A model generated the notes under the pieces. That model ran no database searches and had not been told where the DNA came from. It saw only the letters and a program-made list of their open reading frames with translations. From NCBI GenBank assembly GCA_003164255.1, contig PLST01000433.1, positions 2,566 through 14,637 of the forward strand: a DNA stretch of 12,072 bases, read 5' to 3'. The stretch is from Acidobacteriaceae bacterium (lineage in GTDB: Bacteria > Acidobacteriota > Terriglobia > Terriglobales > Acidobacteriaceae). Positions 6,101-12,072 of this stretch are shown one piece after another (the first letter of the stretch is position 1; each line of letters begins with the position of its first letter). The position numbers and the translations under genes were made by a program.

Positions 6101-7546
6101 CTAAATAATCCGAAGTGCGTTGCCCACCACCATCTGCCGCTCGCGCGTAAAGGTCATGGGGGTCGTCACTCCTTCTCCCGTCGGAGTGGCAATCGTGTGA
6201 CTGAAATATCCTGGTCCGCCCACGCCCAGCGATGCCGCCGACGCCGCGTTCTGAATAAAGAGCGTCGTGTTCATCGCGCGCGCCATACGCGTCGCCGTTT
6301 CAACATTTTTTGTATGAATGATCGCCGTGTGCCGGTAACCGTGTTCGGCTTTGACCGAGGCCTCGATCGCCGCGCCCACGCACTTGACGCGCACGACAGG
6401 AATAAACGGCATCATCTGCTCTTCGGTCACAAACGGATGATCTTCTTCCGTCTCGCCAAACAGCAGGTTGGTCCCCGCCGGCACGCGCACGCCGGCCGCT
6501 TCGCCCAGTACCGCCGGGTCCTTGCCCACCAGATCCTTCTTCACGTGGGCCCGCGCGCAGCCGCCGCCACCACCTTCAAACGTAAAGGCAGCCTTCGTCA
6601 GCCGCTCAATCGCGTCGCGTTCCAGTTGGAACGCCCCAGCCCTGCGCATCGCAGCCATGAAAGCATCTGCAACCGAGGCAACTACAAAGACTTCTTTCTC
6701 GCCGATGCACAGCAGGTTGTTGTCGAACCCGCCGCCTTCGATGATGCACTTCGCCGCATGATCCAGATCGGCCGTCTCATCGACAACGACTGGAGGATTG
6801 CCAGGACCTCCCGCAATCACCCGCTTGCCTGACATCGCCGCAGCCTTCGCCACTGCAGACCCGCCCGTCACGCACAGCAACGCCACTTTGGGATGATGGA
6901 AGATCTGTTCGGCGGCCTCAATGCTTGCCTCGGCCGTCGTCGTCAGCACATTCGCCACGCCCAACTCGCGTTCAATCTCACGATTCCACAGCTGCAGCGC
7001 ATACCGCGCCACTTTTTGCCCTGAAGGGTGCGGCCCGAACACCGCCGTATTCCCCGCCGCAAGAATGTTGATCGCGTTCGAAGCCATCGTCGGCACCGAA
7101 TGGGTCACCGGCAGCATCATCCCGATCACGCCCCACGGCGCGCGCTCGATGATGCAAAGCCCTGTCGGATCGCTGCGGGCGCCGCTTTTCATCTCTTCCA
7201 CGCCGAGCACGAAGCGCATGTTTGTCAGCTTCAAAATCTTGTGGTCCAGCCGCCCGACCTTCGTTTCGTCCATCTCCATGCGGCCCAGTTCTTCGCGGCG
7301 GTCGTTGCATATACGCACAATCGTGTCGGTCATCCGCTTGCGCTCGTCGAAGCTCATCGCCGCGACCTTTTTCTGCGCTTCGAACGCTGCATTCACCGCT
7401 TCGTCTACCGTTGCAAACACGCCATCGTGCCCCACCGCAGCCTGCGGAACCTGCGCCGCTATAGCAACCGGAGCCTGCATCTGTACACGAAGCCGCGCCA
7501 CCACTTCCCGAGCGATCTCCGCAATCATCTGTTCCTGTATAGGCAT
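6101..7546 (-). CDS. pduP: CoA-acylating aldehyde dehydrogenase (PduP-like), BMC-targeted
   Basis: Oxidises an aldehyde with NAD+ and CoA to an acyl-CoA inside the shell; here the likely substrate is L-lactaldehyde, giving lactyl-CoA. At 481 residues it matches PduP-class enzymes. Residues 3-21 (IQEQMIAEIAREVVARLR) form an amphipathic helix followed by a Pro/Ala linker (22-40), the usual PduP encapsulation peptide. The catalytic domain starts near 45. Visible elements are WGVIGMMLPVTHSVPTMASN, NAD-site residues in CVTGGSAVAKAA, and catalytic Cys280 in FDNNLLCIGEKEV, the PduP/EutE-type context. The glycine run FEGGGGGCARAH near 323-334 is also present. The ATG directly follows the stop of the upstream BMC-P gene. 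I infer the substrate from the aldolase; propionaldehyde or acetaldehyde activity cannot be excluded. Confidence 0.93.
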   Translation of the reverse strand: MPIQEQMIAEIAREVVARLRVQMQAPVAIAAQVPQAAVGHDGVFATVDEAVNAAFEAQKKVAAMSFDERKRMTDTIVRICNDRREELGRMEMDETKVGRLDHKILKLTNMRFVLGVEEMKSGARSDPTGLCIIERAPWGVIGMMLPVTHSVPTMASNAINILAAGNTAVFGPHPSGQKVARYALQLWNREIERELGVANVLTTTAEASIEAAEQIFHHPKVALLCVTGGSAVAKAAAMSGKRVIAGGPGNPPVVVDETADLDHAAKCIIEGGGFDNNLLCIGEKEVFVVASVADAFMAAMRRAGAFQLERDAIERLTKAAFTFEGGGGGCARAHVKKDLVGKDPAVLGEAAGVRVPAGTNLLFGETEEDHPFVTEEQMMPFIPVVRVKCVGAAIEASVKAEHGYRHTAIIHTKNVETATRMARAMNTTLFIQNAASAASLGVGGPGYFSHTIATPTGEGVTTPMTFTRERQMVVGNALRII

Positions 7547-7843
7547 TTACGGCTTCTCCAACATCGCGCCCTCAACTTCGATCTGGTCCACGATCCCCAC
7601 GATCACCGCGTCTACGGGCGCATCCTTCGTTGCCGGCGTCAGCCGGGCGGAGCTTCCCTGCGTAAACAGCACGCACTCGCCCACGCCGGCTCCCACGCTA
7701 TCTACCGCGACCACTGAGCTGCCTGAAACCTGCAGCTTGCCGTCCTTGCTGATGTACGGCTGTACCAGCAGCAGCTTCATGCCGCGGAACTTCTCGTTCT
7801 TCTGTGTCGCAACAACGTTGCCAATCACTTTTGCAATAAACAT
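7547..7843 (-). CDS. BMC-P pentameric shell vertex protein (EutN/CcmL family), paralogue 3
   Basis: A 98-residue vertex protein and the most canonical of the three. It opens MFIAKVIGNVVATQKNEKFRGMKLLLVQP, continues through VVAVDSVGAGVGECVLFTQGSSAR, which is the signature EutN/CcmL block lining the pentamer, and ends VDAVIVGIVDQIEV. A strong SD (GAGGTGA) sits about six bases before the ATG at 7843. The stop codon abuts the aldehyde dehydrogenase start codon with no spacer. It lies 39 bp downstream of the last BMC-H gene, at the junction between hexamer and pentamer genes. Confidence 0.95.
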   Translation of the reverse strand: MFIAKVIGNVVATQKNEKFRGMKLLLVQPYISKDGKLQVSGSSVVAVDSVGAGVGECVLFTQGSSARLTPATKDAPVDAVIVGIVDQIEVEGAMLEKP

Positions 7844-7882
7844 GCCGGCTCACCTCGGTTGCCGCCCCGATTGCTTTAGCGG

Positions 7883-8155
7883 CTACTTGGGCAGTACCGT
7901 GCTCAGGTTGTCGTGCGGACGCGCAATCACGTGCACGCTCTGCACTTCGCCTGCTGCCCGTGCTGCGCTTGCGCCCGCATCCACCGCGGCGCGCACGCTG
8001 CCCACGTCTCCGGTCACGTACACCGAGCAAAGACCACTGCCCACCTTGTTCCAGCCCACAAACTTCACGCTGGCCGCCTTCAGCATCGCGTCCGTTGCCT
8101 GCACCAGGGCTACAAGGCCCTTGGTCTCGATCATTCCAATTGCTTCATTCGCCAT
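7883..8155 (-). CDS. BMC-H hexameric shell protein, paralogue 3 in operon order
   Basis: A 90-residue single-domain BMC (Pfam BMC) protein that builds hexagonal shell facets. It has the canonical start AIGMIETKGLVALVQATDAMLKAA, the pore loop GSG at 39-41, and the block VYVTGDVGSVRAAVDAG, ending HVIARPHDNL. Trp35 precedes the pore, and Cys43 lies two residues after it. The pore loop matches PduA-type hexamers that pass small polar metabolites. A GGAGAAG precedes the ATG. Spacing to the neighbouring BMC-H gene is 22 bp. There is no circular permutation and no tandem BMC domain, so it is a plain hexamer subunit. Confidence 0.96.
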   Translation of the reverse strand: MANEAIGMIETKGLVALVQATDAMLKAASVKFVGWNKVGSGLCSVYVTGDVGSVRAAVDAGASAARAAGEVQSVHVIARPHDNLSTVLPK

Positions 8156-8177
8156 CGATCTTCTCCAGAAGTCCCTG

Positions 8178-8447
8178 TTATTTCAACAAGCTCTCAACCA
8201 GCGCATCGTGCGGACGCGCGATCACATGCGACGCCACCAGTTCGCCGATCGCCTTCGCCGCCGTTGAGCCCGCATCCACCGCGGCGCGCACGCTGCCCAC
8301 ATCTCCGCGCACGATCGCTGTCACGTATCCGCCGCCGATCTGCACCGTTTTCACAAGCTCTACGCTGGCCGCCTTCACCATCGCGTCGCATGCCTCGACC
8401 AGTCCGACGAGGCCCTTTGTTTCTATCAATCCAATTGCTTCGCTCAT
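8178..8447 (-). CDS. BMC-H hexameric shell protein, paralogue 2, with Gly-Gly-Gly pore
   Basis: An 89-residue BMC-H protein. The fold is marked by SEAIGLIETKGLVGLVEACD, AAVDAGSTAAKAIGEL and VIARPHDAL. Its pore loop is GGG (38-40), followed by Tyr41, whereas both neighbouring hexamer genes have GSG. That should make the pore more flexible and less hydrogen-bonding, and it may pass a different metabolite. It also lacks the Trp before the pore that the two neighbours share. I start at the ATG at 8447, which opens directly with the BMC domain and has GGAGA upstream; the frame open to 8510 overlaps the end of the preceding BMC-H gene. The gene lies 10 bp after paralogue 1. Confidence 0.96.
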   Translation of the reverse strand: MSEAIGLIETKGLVGLVEACDAMVKAASVELVKTVQIGGGYVTAIVRGDVGSVRAAVDAGSTAAKAIGELVASHVIARPHDALVESLLK

Positions 8448-8457
8448 CCCGTCTCTC

Positions 8458-8751
8458 CTACTTCTTGGCCGTTGCCTTGCCGCTCTGTTGAACAAACGAC
8501 GGCAGCTCATCGTGAGGGCGCGAGATCACCTGCACGCTCACCACCTCGCCAATCCGTCCTGCCGCTTCCGCTCCCGCGTCTGTGGCCGCTTTTACCGCCG
8601 CCACGTCCCCTTCCACAAATGCCGTCACCAGTCCGGAACCCACGGTCTGCCAGCCGGCGAAAGTCACGTTCGCTGACTTCAGCATCGCGTCGGTAGCCTC
8701 GAACAGCGCAACCAGCCCTTTTGTCTCAATCATTCCAAGCGCTTGTTTCAT
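8458..8751 (-). CDS. BMC-H hexameric shell protein, paralogue 1 in operon order
   Basis: A 97-residue BMC-H protein and the first shell gene of the operon. It has KQALGMIETKGLVALFEATD, a GSG pore loop at 38-40 preceded by Trp34, and EGDVAAVKAATDAGAEA. It ends VISRPHDELP plus a basic 12-residue tail (FVQQSGKATAKK) that the other two hexamers lack. The tail could interact with cargo or other shell parts, but that is inference. A strong SD (GAGGAAG) lies just before the ATG. The 61-bp gap to pduL holds no further gene that I would accept. Confidence 0.96.
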   Translation of the reverse strand: MKQALGMIETKGLVALFEATDAMLKSANVTFAGWQTVGSGLVTAFVEGDVAAVKAATDAGAEAAGRIGEVVSVQVISRPHDELPSFVQQSGKATAKK

Positions 8752-8812
8752 CGCTTCCTCTCTTTTTCTTGGCGTTGTTACTGCTTCTTTCCTGTTTTGC
8801 TTCCGTCATTCT

Positions 8813-9499
8813 TTACTTCAACAGCTCAATATCTTTGGTCAAATGCAAACCGCACGCATTGGCCTCGTCCGTATCCATATGCACATTCAGCCGTGAGGTC
8901 GGATCGATCCGCACATGGACATTGTTGAATGTCACACCCGCCTGCCCACCGATGCGCAGCTTCATCCGGTCACCCTTCTGCACACCGAAGTAACTCGCTT
9001 CCGTCGGATTCATATGCACATGAATCGCGGCCCGGATCACGCCTTCCTTCAACTCCACCACGCCCTTCGGCCCGATGATCACCGCTCCCGGCGTGCCAGC
9101 GATATCGCCGGAAAGCCGCACCGGAATATCGTTGAACCCGAGCATGATCGCGTCTGTAAACGCCAGCTCCACTTGCGACTGCTTGCGCATCGGCCCCAGA
9201 ATCCGCAGGTTCGAAATCAGCCTGCTCCGGGGTCCCACAATCGTCACCGTTTCCTTGGCCGCAAAGTTGCCTTCCTGGAAGAGCGGACGGTCAAATGTCA
9301 GCTCGCTCCCCGGTCCAAACAGCGTGTCCATATCCTTGCGGCACACGTGCATGTGGCGTGAGCTGGTCTGCACCGTCAGCACCGGAGCCGCTCCGCCCTT
9401 TTGCCGCCCCAGATATTCAAGCGCCACCTGCCGGACAATCTGCTCGACTGCCGACCTTGAAATGGATCCCGTCGCATTTCCAATCGCTGTGCTTGCCAT
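8813..9499 (-). CDS. pduL: Phosphate acyltransferase PduL, BMC-targeted
   Basis: Swaps CoA for phosphate on the acyl group, releasing CoA for reuse within the shell and giving an acyl phosphate for ATP synthesis. At 228 residues it matches PduL. Metal ligands are present: His49 and His51 in SSRHMHV, Glu111 in RKQSQVE, His160 and His162 in IHVHM, and His207 in LNVHMDTDEAN. Arg105 in GPMRKQSQVE is the expected phosphate-binding residue. Residues 14-31 (SRSAVEQIVRQVALEYLG) form an amphipathic helix and a linker follows to about 38, an encapsulation peptide as in characterised BMC PduLs. It sits 35 bp after the ackA homologue, so the two ATP-forming steps are adjacent. PduL is unrelated to Pta, and its presence is itself a strong mark of a metabolosome. 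Confidence 0.96.
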   Translation of the reverse strand: MASTAIGNATGSISRSAVEQIVRQVALEYLGRQKGGAAPVLTVQTSSRHMHVCRKDMDTLFGPGSELTFDRPLFQEGNFAAKETVTIVGPRSRLISNLRILGPMRKQSQVELAFTDAIMLGFNDIPVRLSGDIAGTPGAVIIGPKGVVELKEGVIRAAIHVHMNPTEASYFGVQKGDRMKLRIGGQAGVTFNNVHVRIDPTSRLNVHMDTDEANACGLHLTKDIELLK

Positions 9500-9534
9500 A
9501 AAGACTTCCTGAACTGCTCTTGTCTTGCTTGTTC

Positions 9535-10695
9535 TTACGTGCGTTGTCCTGCCGCTGCCAGCACCGACACTAGCGCGGCGGTCTCTCTTGCTACTACTAT
9601 CTCTTCGTTTGCGGGAACTACCATTACTCGCGTTGGAGCGCCATGCTTTGAGATCGAACCGTCGCGCGCTAGCGCTACGTTTCGAGCTTCATCCAGTTCG
9701 ATTCCGAATCCAGCCAGTCCCCGCAGCACGGCTGCGCGAATCTCCGCGCTGTTCTCGCCAATGCCGCCAGAGAACGTAATCGCGTCTACACCGCCCAGCT
9801 CAAGCAGAAACGCGCCGATATACTGACGAATTGCTCTGACAAAGACGTCCAGGGCCAACTGCGCCCGCTTGTCTCCCCTGGCTGCGGCCTCGCTCAGGTC
9901 GCGCACATCGCCGCTTGTCCCGCTGATCCCCGCCAGGCCTGACTTGGTTCCCAGCAGCGTGGCCATTTGGTCTGCGTCCAGGTCTAACTTCTTCATCATG
10001 TGGAGCACGGCGAAGACATCGATGTCGCCTACGCGATTGTTTTGGGGCAGCCCCGACTGTGGGGATGCACCGAAACTGGTATCGACCGCGACGCCGTCTT
10101 TAAACGCGGCCACGCTCGAGCTTCCACCCAGGTGGCAACTGATGTGCCTCAGGTCTTTGCGGCCCATCAACGCCTGCGTTCGTTCGCTTGCCGACCTGTG
10201 GCTCGCGCCATGGAATCCGTAACGCCGAACCCCGTACCTGGTTCGCCATTCATAGGGAACGGCATAGGTTGTCGCCGCTTCGTCCATGAGCCGGTAAGGA
10301 AAGGGCTCCATCACGGCTACCAGCGGAACCCCGGGCAGCTCCTGCCGGAATGCCTTGATCGCGGCGATGTAAGGCGGATTGTGAGCTGGAGCCAAGAACG
10401 AAAACTCCTCCATCGCAGCCAGAAACCCATCGTCGATCAGTTGCGGAGCATTCAGCGGCCCTGCATGCACGGCCTTGAACCCCACCGCATCAATCTCTTT
10501 CAAGCTCCCGAGCGCCTTACCCGGACCGGCAATCTCGCTGATGCATTCGCGAATCGCCGCCGGATAGTCCGGGCACCCAGAGCCCGGCTGTCCAATCCGC
10601 TCCACGCGCCCCCTGGCCAGGACCACCTCGCCCGGCATCTCCAGAACCTGGTACTTGAACGACGTGCTGCCGATATTTGGAATAAGACACTTCAT
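9535..10695 (-). CDS. ackA: Divergent acetate/propionate kinase family protein (AckA homologue; possible lactate kinase)
   Basis: Expected to make ATP from an acyl phosphate and ADP. At 386 residues it is near family size and aligns along its length with Methanosarcina thermophila AckA (recalled, not computed). Conserved: Asn7, Ser10, Ser12 and Lys14 in PNIGSTSFKY, His105, His162 in YGFHGASH, His188, Arg221 in NNRVGDID, FSGGIGENS, and Glu364/365 in PANEE. Changed: Arg91 to Lys74, Leu122 to Ala104, Asp148 to Glu130 (AVFDTAFHQ becomes AVMEPFPYR) and Asn211 to Gly191. Leu122 lines the acetate methyl pocket, so Ala may admit a larger acyl group such as lactyl or propionyl. No amphipathic targeting helix precedes the domain, so it may act outside the shell or by piggy-back. 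It is the first gene of the operon, and no strong SD is seen. Family membership is sure; substrate is not. Confidence 0.88.
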   Translation of the reverse strand: MKCLIPNIGSTSFKYQVLEMPGEVVLARGRVERIGQPGSGCPDYPAAIRECISEIAGPGKALGSLKEIDAVGFKAVHAGPLNAPQLIDDGFLAAMEEFSFLAPAHNPPYIAAIKAFRQELPGVPLVAVMEPFPYRLMDEAATTYAVPYEWRTRYGVRRYGFHGASHRSASERTQALMGRKDLRHISCHLGGSSSVAAFKDGVAVDTSFGASPQSGLPQNNRVGDIDVFAVLHMMKKLDLDADQMATLLGTKSGLAGISGTSGDVRDLSEAAARGDKRAQLALDVFVRAIRQYIGAFLLELGGVDAITFSGGIGENSAEIRAAVLRGLAGFGIELDEARNVALARDGSISKHGAPTRVMVVPANEEIVVARETAALVSVLAAAGQRT

Positions 10696-10740
10696 GAGCT
10701 TACTTTGAAAGATCTTGATTGAAGTTGAAGGATACTATAC

Positions 10741-10755
10741 ACTCTTTGGAAGAGT
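10741..10755. promoter_or_regulatory. Perfect inverted repeat, candidate operator
   Basis: ACTCTT-TGG-AAGAGT, with six-base arms that match perfectly. It lies between and overlaps the proposed -35 and -10 elements of the BMC promoter, where a bound repressor would block transcription. The DeoR regulator encoded at 3496-4254 is the obvious candidate, but no binding preference can be read from its sequence. Confidence 0.5.
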
Positions 10756-10760
10756 CAATG

Positions 10761-10774
10761 ACCACTTTGGTGGT
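10761..10774. promoter_or_regulatory. Second perfect inverted repeat beside the operator
   Basis: ACCAC-TTTG-GTGGT, with five-base arms, five bases after the first repeat. It could be a second regulator site, an RNA hairpin in the pduS-like leader or a weak attenuator, since five T residues follow its right arm. Arms this short can arise by chance, so confidence is modest. Confidence 0.35.
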
Positions 10775-10795
10775 TTTTGAGGACTGAGCAGCAAA

Positions 10796-12072
10796 ATGAC
10801 GGCAACAGCCACCACATCCGCTACCACGCTCGACCGGATTGAGGAACTCGGCATTGTTGGGGCCGGCGGCGGAGGCTTTCCAACCGCCGTCAAGTTCCAG
10901 ACCCGCGCATCCCTCTTGATTGCCAACGCCGCTGAGTGCGAGCCCCTCCTGCACAAGGACAAGGAACTCCTCCATCACCACGCGGAGCCCTTCCTGCGCG
11001 GCATGTCTGCCGCGATGGAACTGATCGGCGCTGGCGAAGGCGTCATCGGCATCAAGGAGAAGTACCACGACATCATTGCTGCGCTGGAGGCGCGGGTCCC
11101 GGCCAGCATCCGCGTGGTTCCGCTCCCAGACTGTTATCCCGCCGGTGACGAGTTCATCCTTGTGCATTTGGTCACTGGCAAGGTCATTCCGCCTGGTGGG
11201 CTTCCGAAGGATGTTGACGCTGCTGTAGCGAACGTTGAAACCCTGATGAACATCGGTCTGAACCGGCCGGTCACGCACAAGTACCTCACCGTTGCCGGTG
11301 CCATCCAAAATCCCAGCACTCTCCGGGTTCCGGTTGGCATCACTATCGGCGAAGTGATCGAAGCCGCCGGCGGTTCCACGGTTGAGAGCTTTGGCGTGCT
11401 GCTGGGCGGCGTGATGATGGCCAAACCCGCAGCCGATCTCAACGTGCCCGTCACCAAGACCACGGGCGGCATCGTTGTTTTGCCCGCGGAACACGCGCTC
11501 ATCCGCCGCCACAACGCGCCGTGGATCCACGTTCAGCGCGTCGGGCGTTCGGCATGCGACCAGTGCCGCTTCTGCACGGAATTCTGCCCGCGCTTTCTGC
11601 TCGGGCACCCCATTGAGCCGCACCGGGCCATGCAGTCGCTGGGCTTTCAAACCGGCGCTGACGCCATGGTCTCAACGCTCTACTGTTGCGAGTGCAACCT
11701 GTGCACCATGTTTGCCTGCCCTGAAGATCTCGATCCCAAAACGGTCTGCGTGCAGAACAAACCGCTGGCGCGGGAGCGCGGGCTCACCTTCAAGGGAGCG
11801 CCCGAATCGATCACGCCGAATCCCATGGCCGAGTTCCGGCGGGTACCGATGCGACGGTTGATGGCGCGGCTCGGACTTGGCGAATTCTCGAATACCGGCC
11901 CGCTTATCGAGCACGCCTTTGCGCCCAGCCAGGTCAACATTCCGCTCAAGCAACATGCCGGCGCGCCTGCCGTTGCCGTGGTCACCACCGGTCAGCGCGT
12001 GCGTATGGGCGATCTGCTTGCGGCGCCTGAGAAGGGCAAACTGGGCGCGCGCATCCACGCCAGCATTGACGG
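10796..12072 (+). CDS. pduS: PduS/RnfC-like iron-sulfur flavoprotein, C-terminus outside window
   Basis: Likely an NADH-dependent electron-transfer protein serving the microcompartment. The visible 425 residues show an N-terminal NQO1-51K-type FMN/NADH domain, with GIVGAGGGGFPTAVK at 19-33, AAECEP at 45-50 and CYPAGDEF, then an SLBB-like section (VAGAIQNPSTLRVPVGITIG). Two [4Fe-4S] motifs follow: C254xxCxxCxxxC264P and C297xxCxxCxxxxC308P. The C-terminal part starts a barrel-sandwich hybrid domain (GAPAVAVVTTGQRVRMGDLL) and is cut by the window edge. This order is that of PduS rather than of membrane RnfC. No B12-dependent diol dehydratase or cobalamin enzyme is visible, so a corrin-reductase role is less likely than NAD+ regeneration or electron export. 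It is divergent from the BMC operon across 100 bp. The long open frame on the opposite strand has no family motifs. Confidence 0.92.
   Translation, partial: MTATATTSATTLDRIEELGIVGAGGGGFPTAVKFQTRASLLIANAAECEPLLHKDKELLHHHAEPFLRGMSAAMELIGAGEGVIGIKEKYHDIIAALEARVPASIRVVPLPDCYPAGDEFILVHLVTGKVIPPGGLPKDVDAAVANVETLMNIGLNRPVTHKYLTVAGAIQNPSTLRVPVGITIGEVIEAAGGSTVESFGVLLGGVMMAKPAADLNVPVTKTTGGIVVLPAEHALIRRHNAPWIHVQRVGRSACDQCRFCTEFCPRFLLGHPIEPHRAMQSLGFQTGADAMVSTLYCCECNLCTMFACPEDLDPKTVCVQNKPLARERGLTFKGAPESITPNPMAEFRRVPMRRLMARLGLGEFSNTGPLIEHAFAPSQVNIPLKQHAGAPAVAVVTTGQRVRMGDLLAAPEKGKLGARIHASID

Larger units (their letters stand above)
10696..10795. promoter_or_regulatory. Divergent promoter region between the BMC operon and pduS-like gene
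   Basis: A 100-bp AT-richer gap separates two divergent starts, so it must hold promoters for both. For the minus strand, TTGACT (10758-10753) and TATCCT (10734-10729) are 18 bp apart, a reasonable sigma-70 pair for the BMC operon. For the plus strand, TTGATT (10715-10720) and TACACT (10738-10743) are 17 bp apart, a weaker pair. Both overlap or border the inverted repeat at 10741-10755, so one regulator could control both transcripts. A GAGGA at 10779-10783 is the likely ribosome site for the pduS-like gene. Confidence 0.6.

Noticed and set aside
6921..8267. Plus-strand open frame of 448 codons across the dehydrogenase, BMC-P and BMC-H genes
   Set aside because: It is Ser/Thr/Ala-rich antisense translation crossing three recognised minus-strand genes, with no domain signature.
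8752..8812. Tiny minus-strand reading frame between pduL and the first BMC-H gene (starts MTEAKQERSS)
   Set aside because: It is about 27 codons long, runs into the BMC-H gene out of frame and lacks its own ribosome site. The AG-rich DNA is better explained as spacer and SD sequence for the BMC-H start.
10700..11650. Long minus-strand open frame (316 codons) opposite the pduS-like gene
   Set aside because: The plus strand over the same span encodes an unmistakable PduS/RnfC protein with flavin and two iron-sulfur motifs. The antisense frame has no recognisable motif and is explained by GC-rich codon bias.

Overview
The window is a chromosomal segment of a Gram-negative bacterium with GC-rich coding sequence. 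It carries a compact bacterial microcompartment (BMC) operon next to ordinary housekeeping genes. A Kdo transferase shows an LPS-bearing outer membrane. The GC-rich codon use, the SD-type starts and the gene set (class II aldolase, CoA-acylating aldehyde dehydrogenase, PduL, an AckA homologue, an RnfC/PduS protein, only BMC-H and BMC-P shell proteins, and a DeoR regulator) fit an Acidobacteriota-like or Planctomycetes/Verrucomicrobia-like lineage. I favour Acidobacteriota, but that is inference.

Layout. At 1-974 (minus) is the N-terminal 324 residues of waaA/kdtA, running off the left edge. From 975 to 1296 is a divergent intergenic region with two mirror-image copies of one 23-nt motif and a 100-nt imperfect palindrome. 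At 1297-1977 (plus) is a secreted protein of unknown function. It converges on a minus-strand series: queD (1985-2362), a small two-helix membrane protein (2489-2752), pncA nicotinamidase (2803-3432) and a DeoR-family regulator (3496-4254). At 4376-10695 (minus) is the BMC operon. In transcription order it reads AckA homologue, PduL, BMC-H, BMC-H, BMC-H, BMC-P, aldehyde dehydrogenase, BMC-P, BMC-P, class II aldolase; the DeoR gene follows on the same strand. At 10796-12072 (plus) is the first 425 residues of a PduS/RnfC-like iron-sulfur flavoprotein, transcribed away from the operon across a 100-bp region with two perfect inverted repeats.

How the genes work together (inference from the known Planctopirus-type 'PVM' BMC that degrades fucose and rhamnose). 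The aldolase splits L-fuculose-1-P or L-rhamnulose-1-P into DHAP and L-lactaldehyde. The dehydrogenase turns the aldehyde into an acyl-CoA, PduL makes the acyl phosphate, and the AckA homologue makes ATP and the free acid. The shell has three hexamer paralogues and three pentamer paralogues. The aldolase (C-terminus), dehydrogenase (N-terminus) and PduL (N-terminus) carry helices that look like encapsulation peptides. The PduS-like protein probably carries electrons from NADH.

The most interesting points are the AckA homologue, whose acyl pocket and active site differ from textbook acetate kinase in ways that could suit lactyl phosphate, the palindromic control region between the operon and pduS, and the paired motif and palindrome upstream of waaA. 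No insertion sequences, CRISPR arrays, rRNA or tRNA genes were seen.
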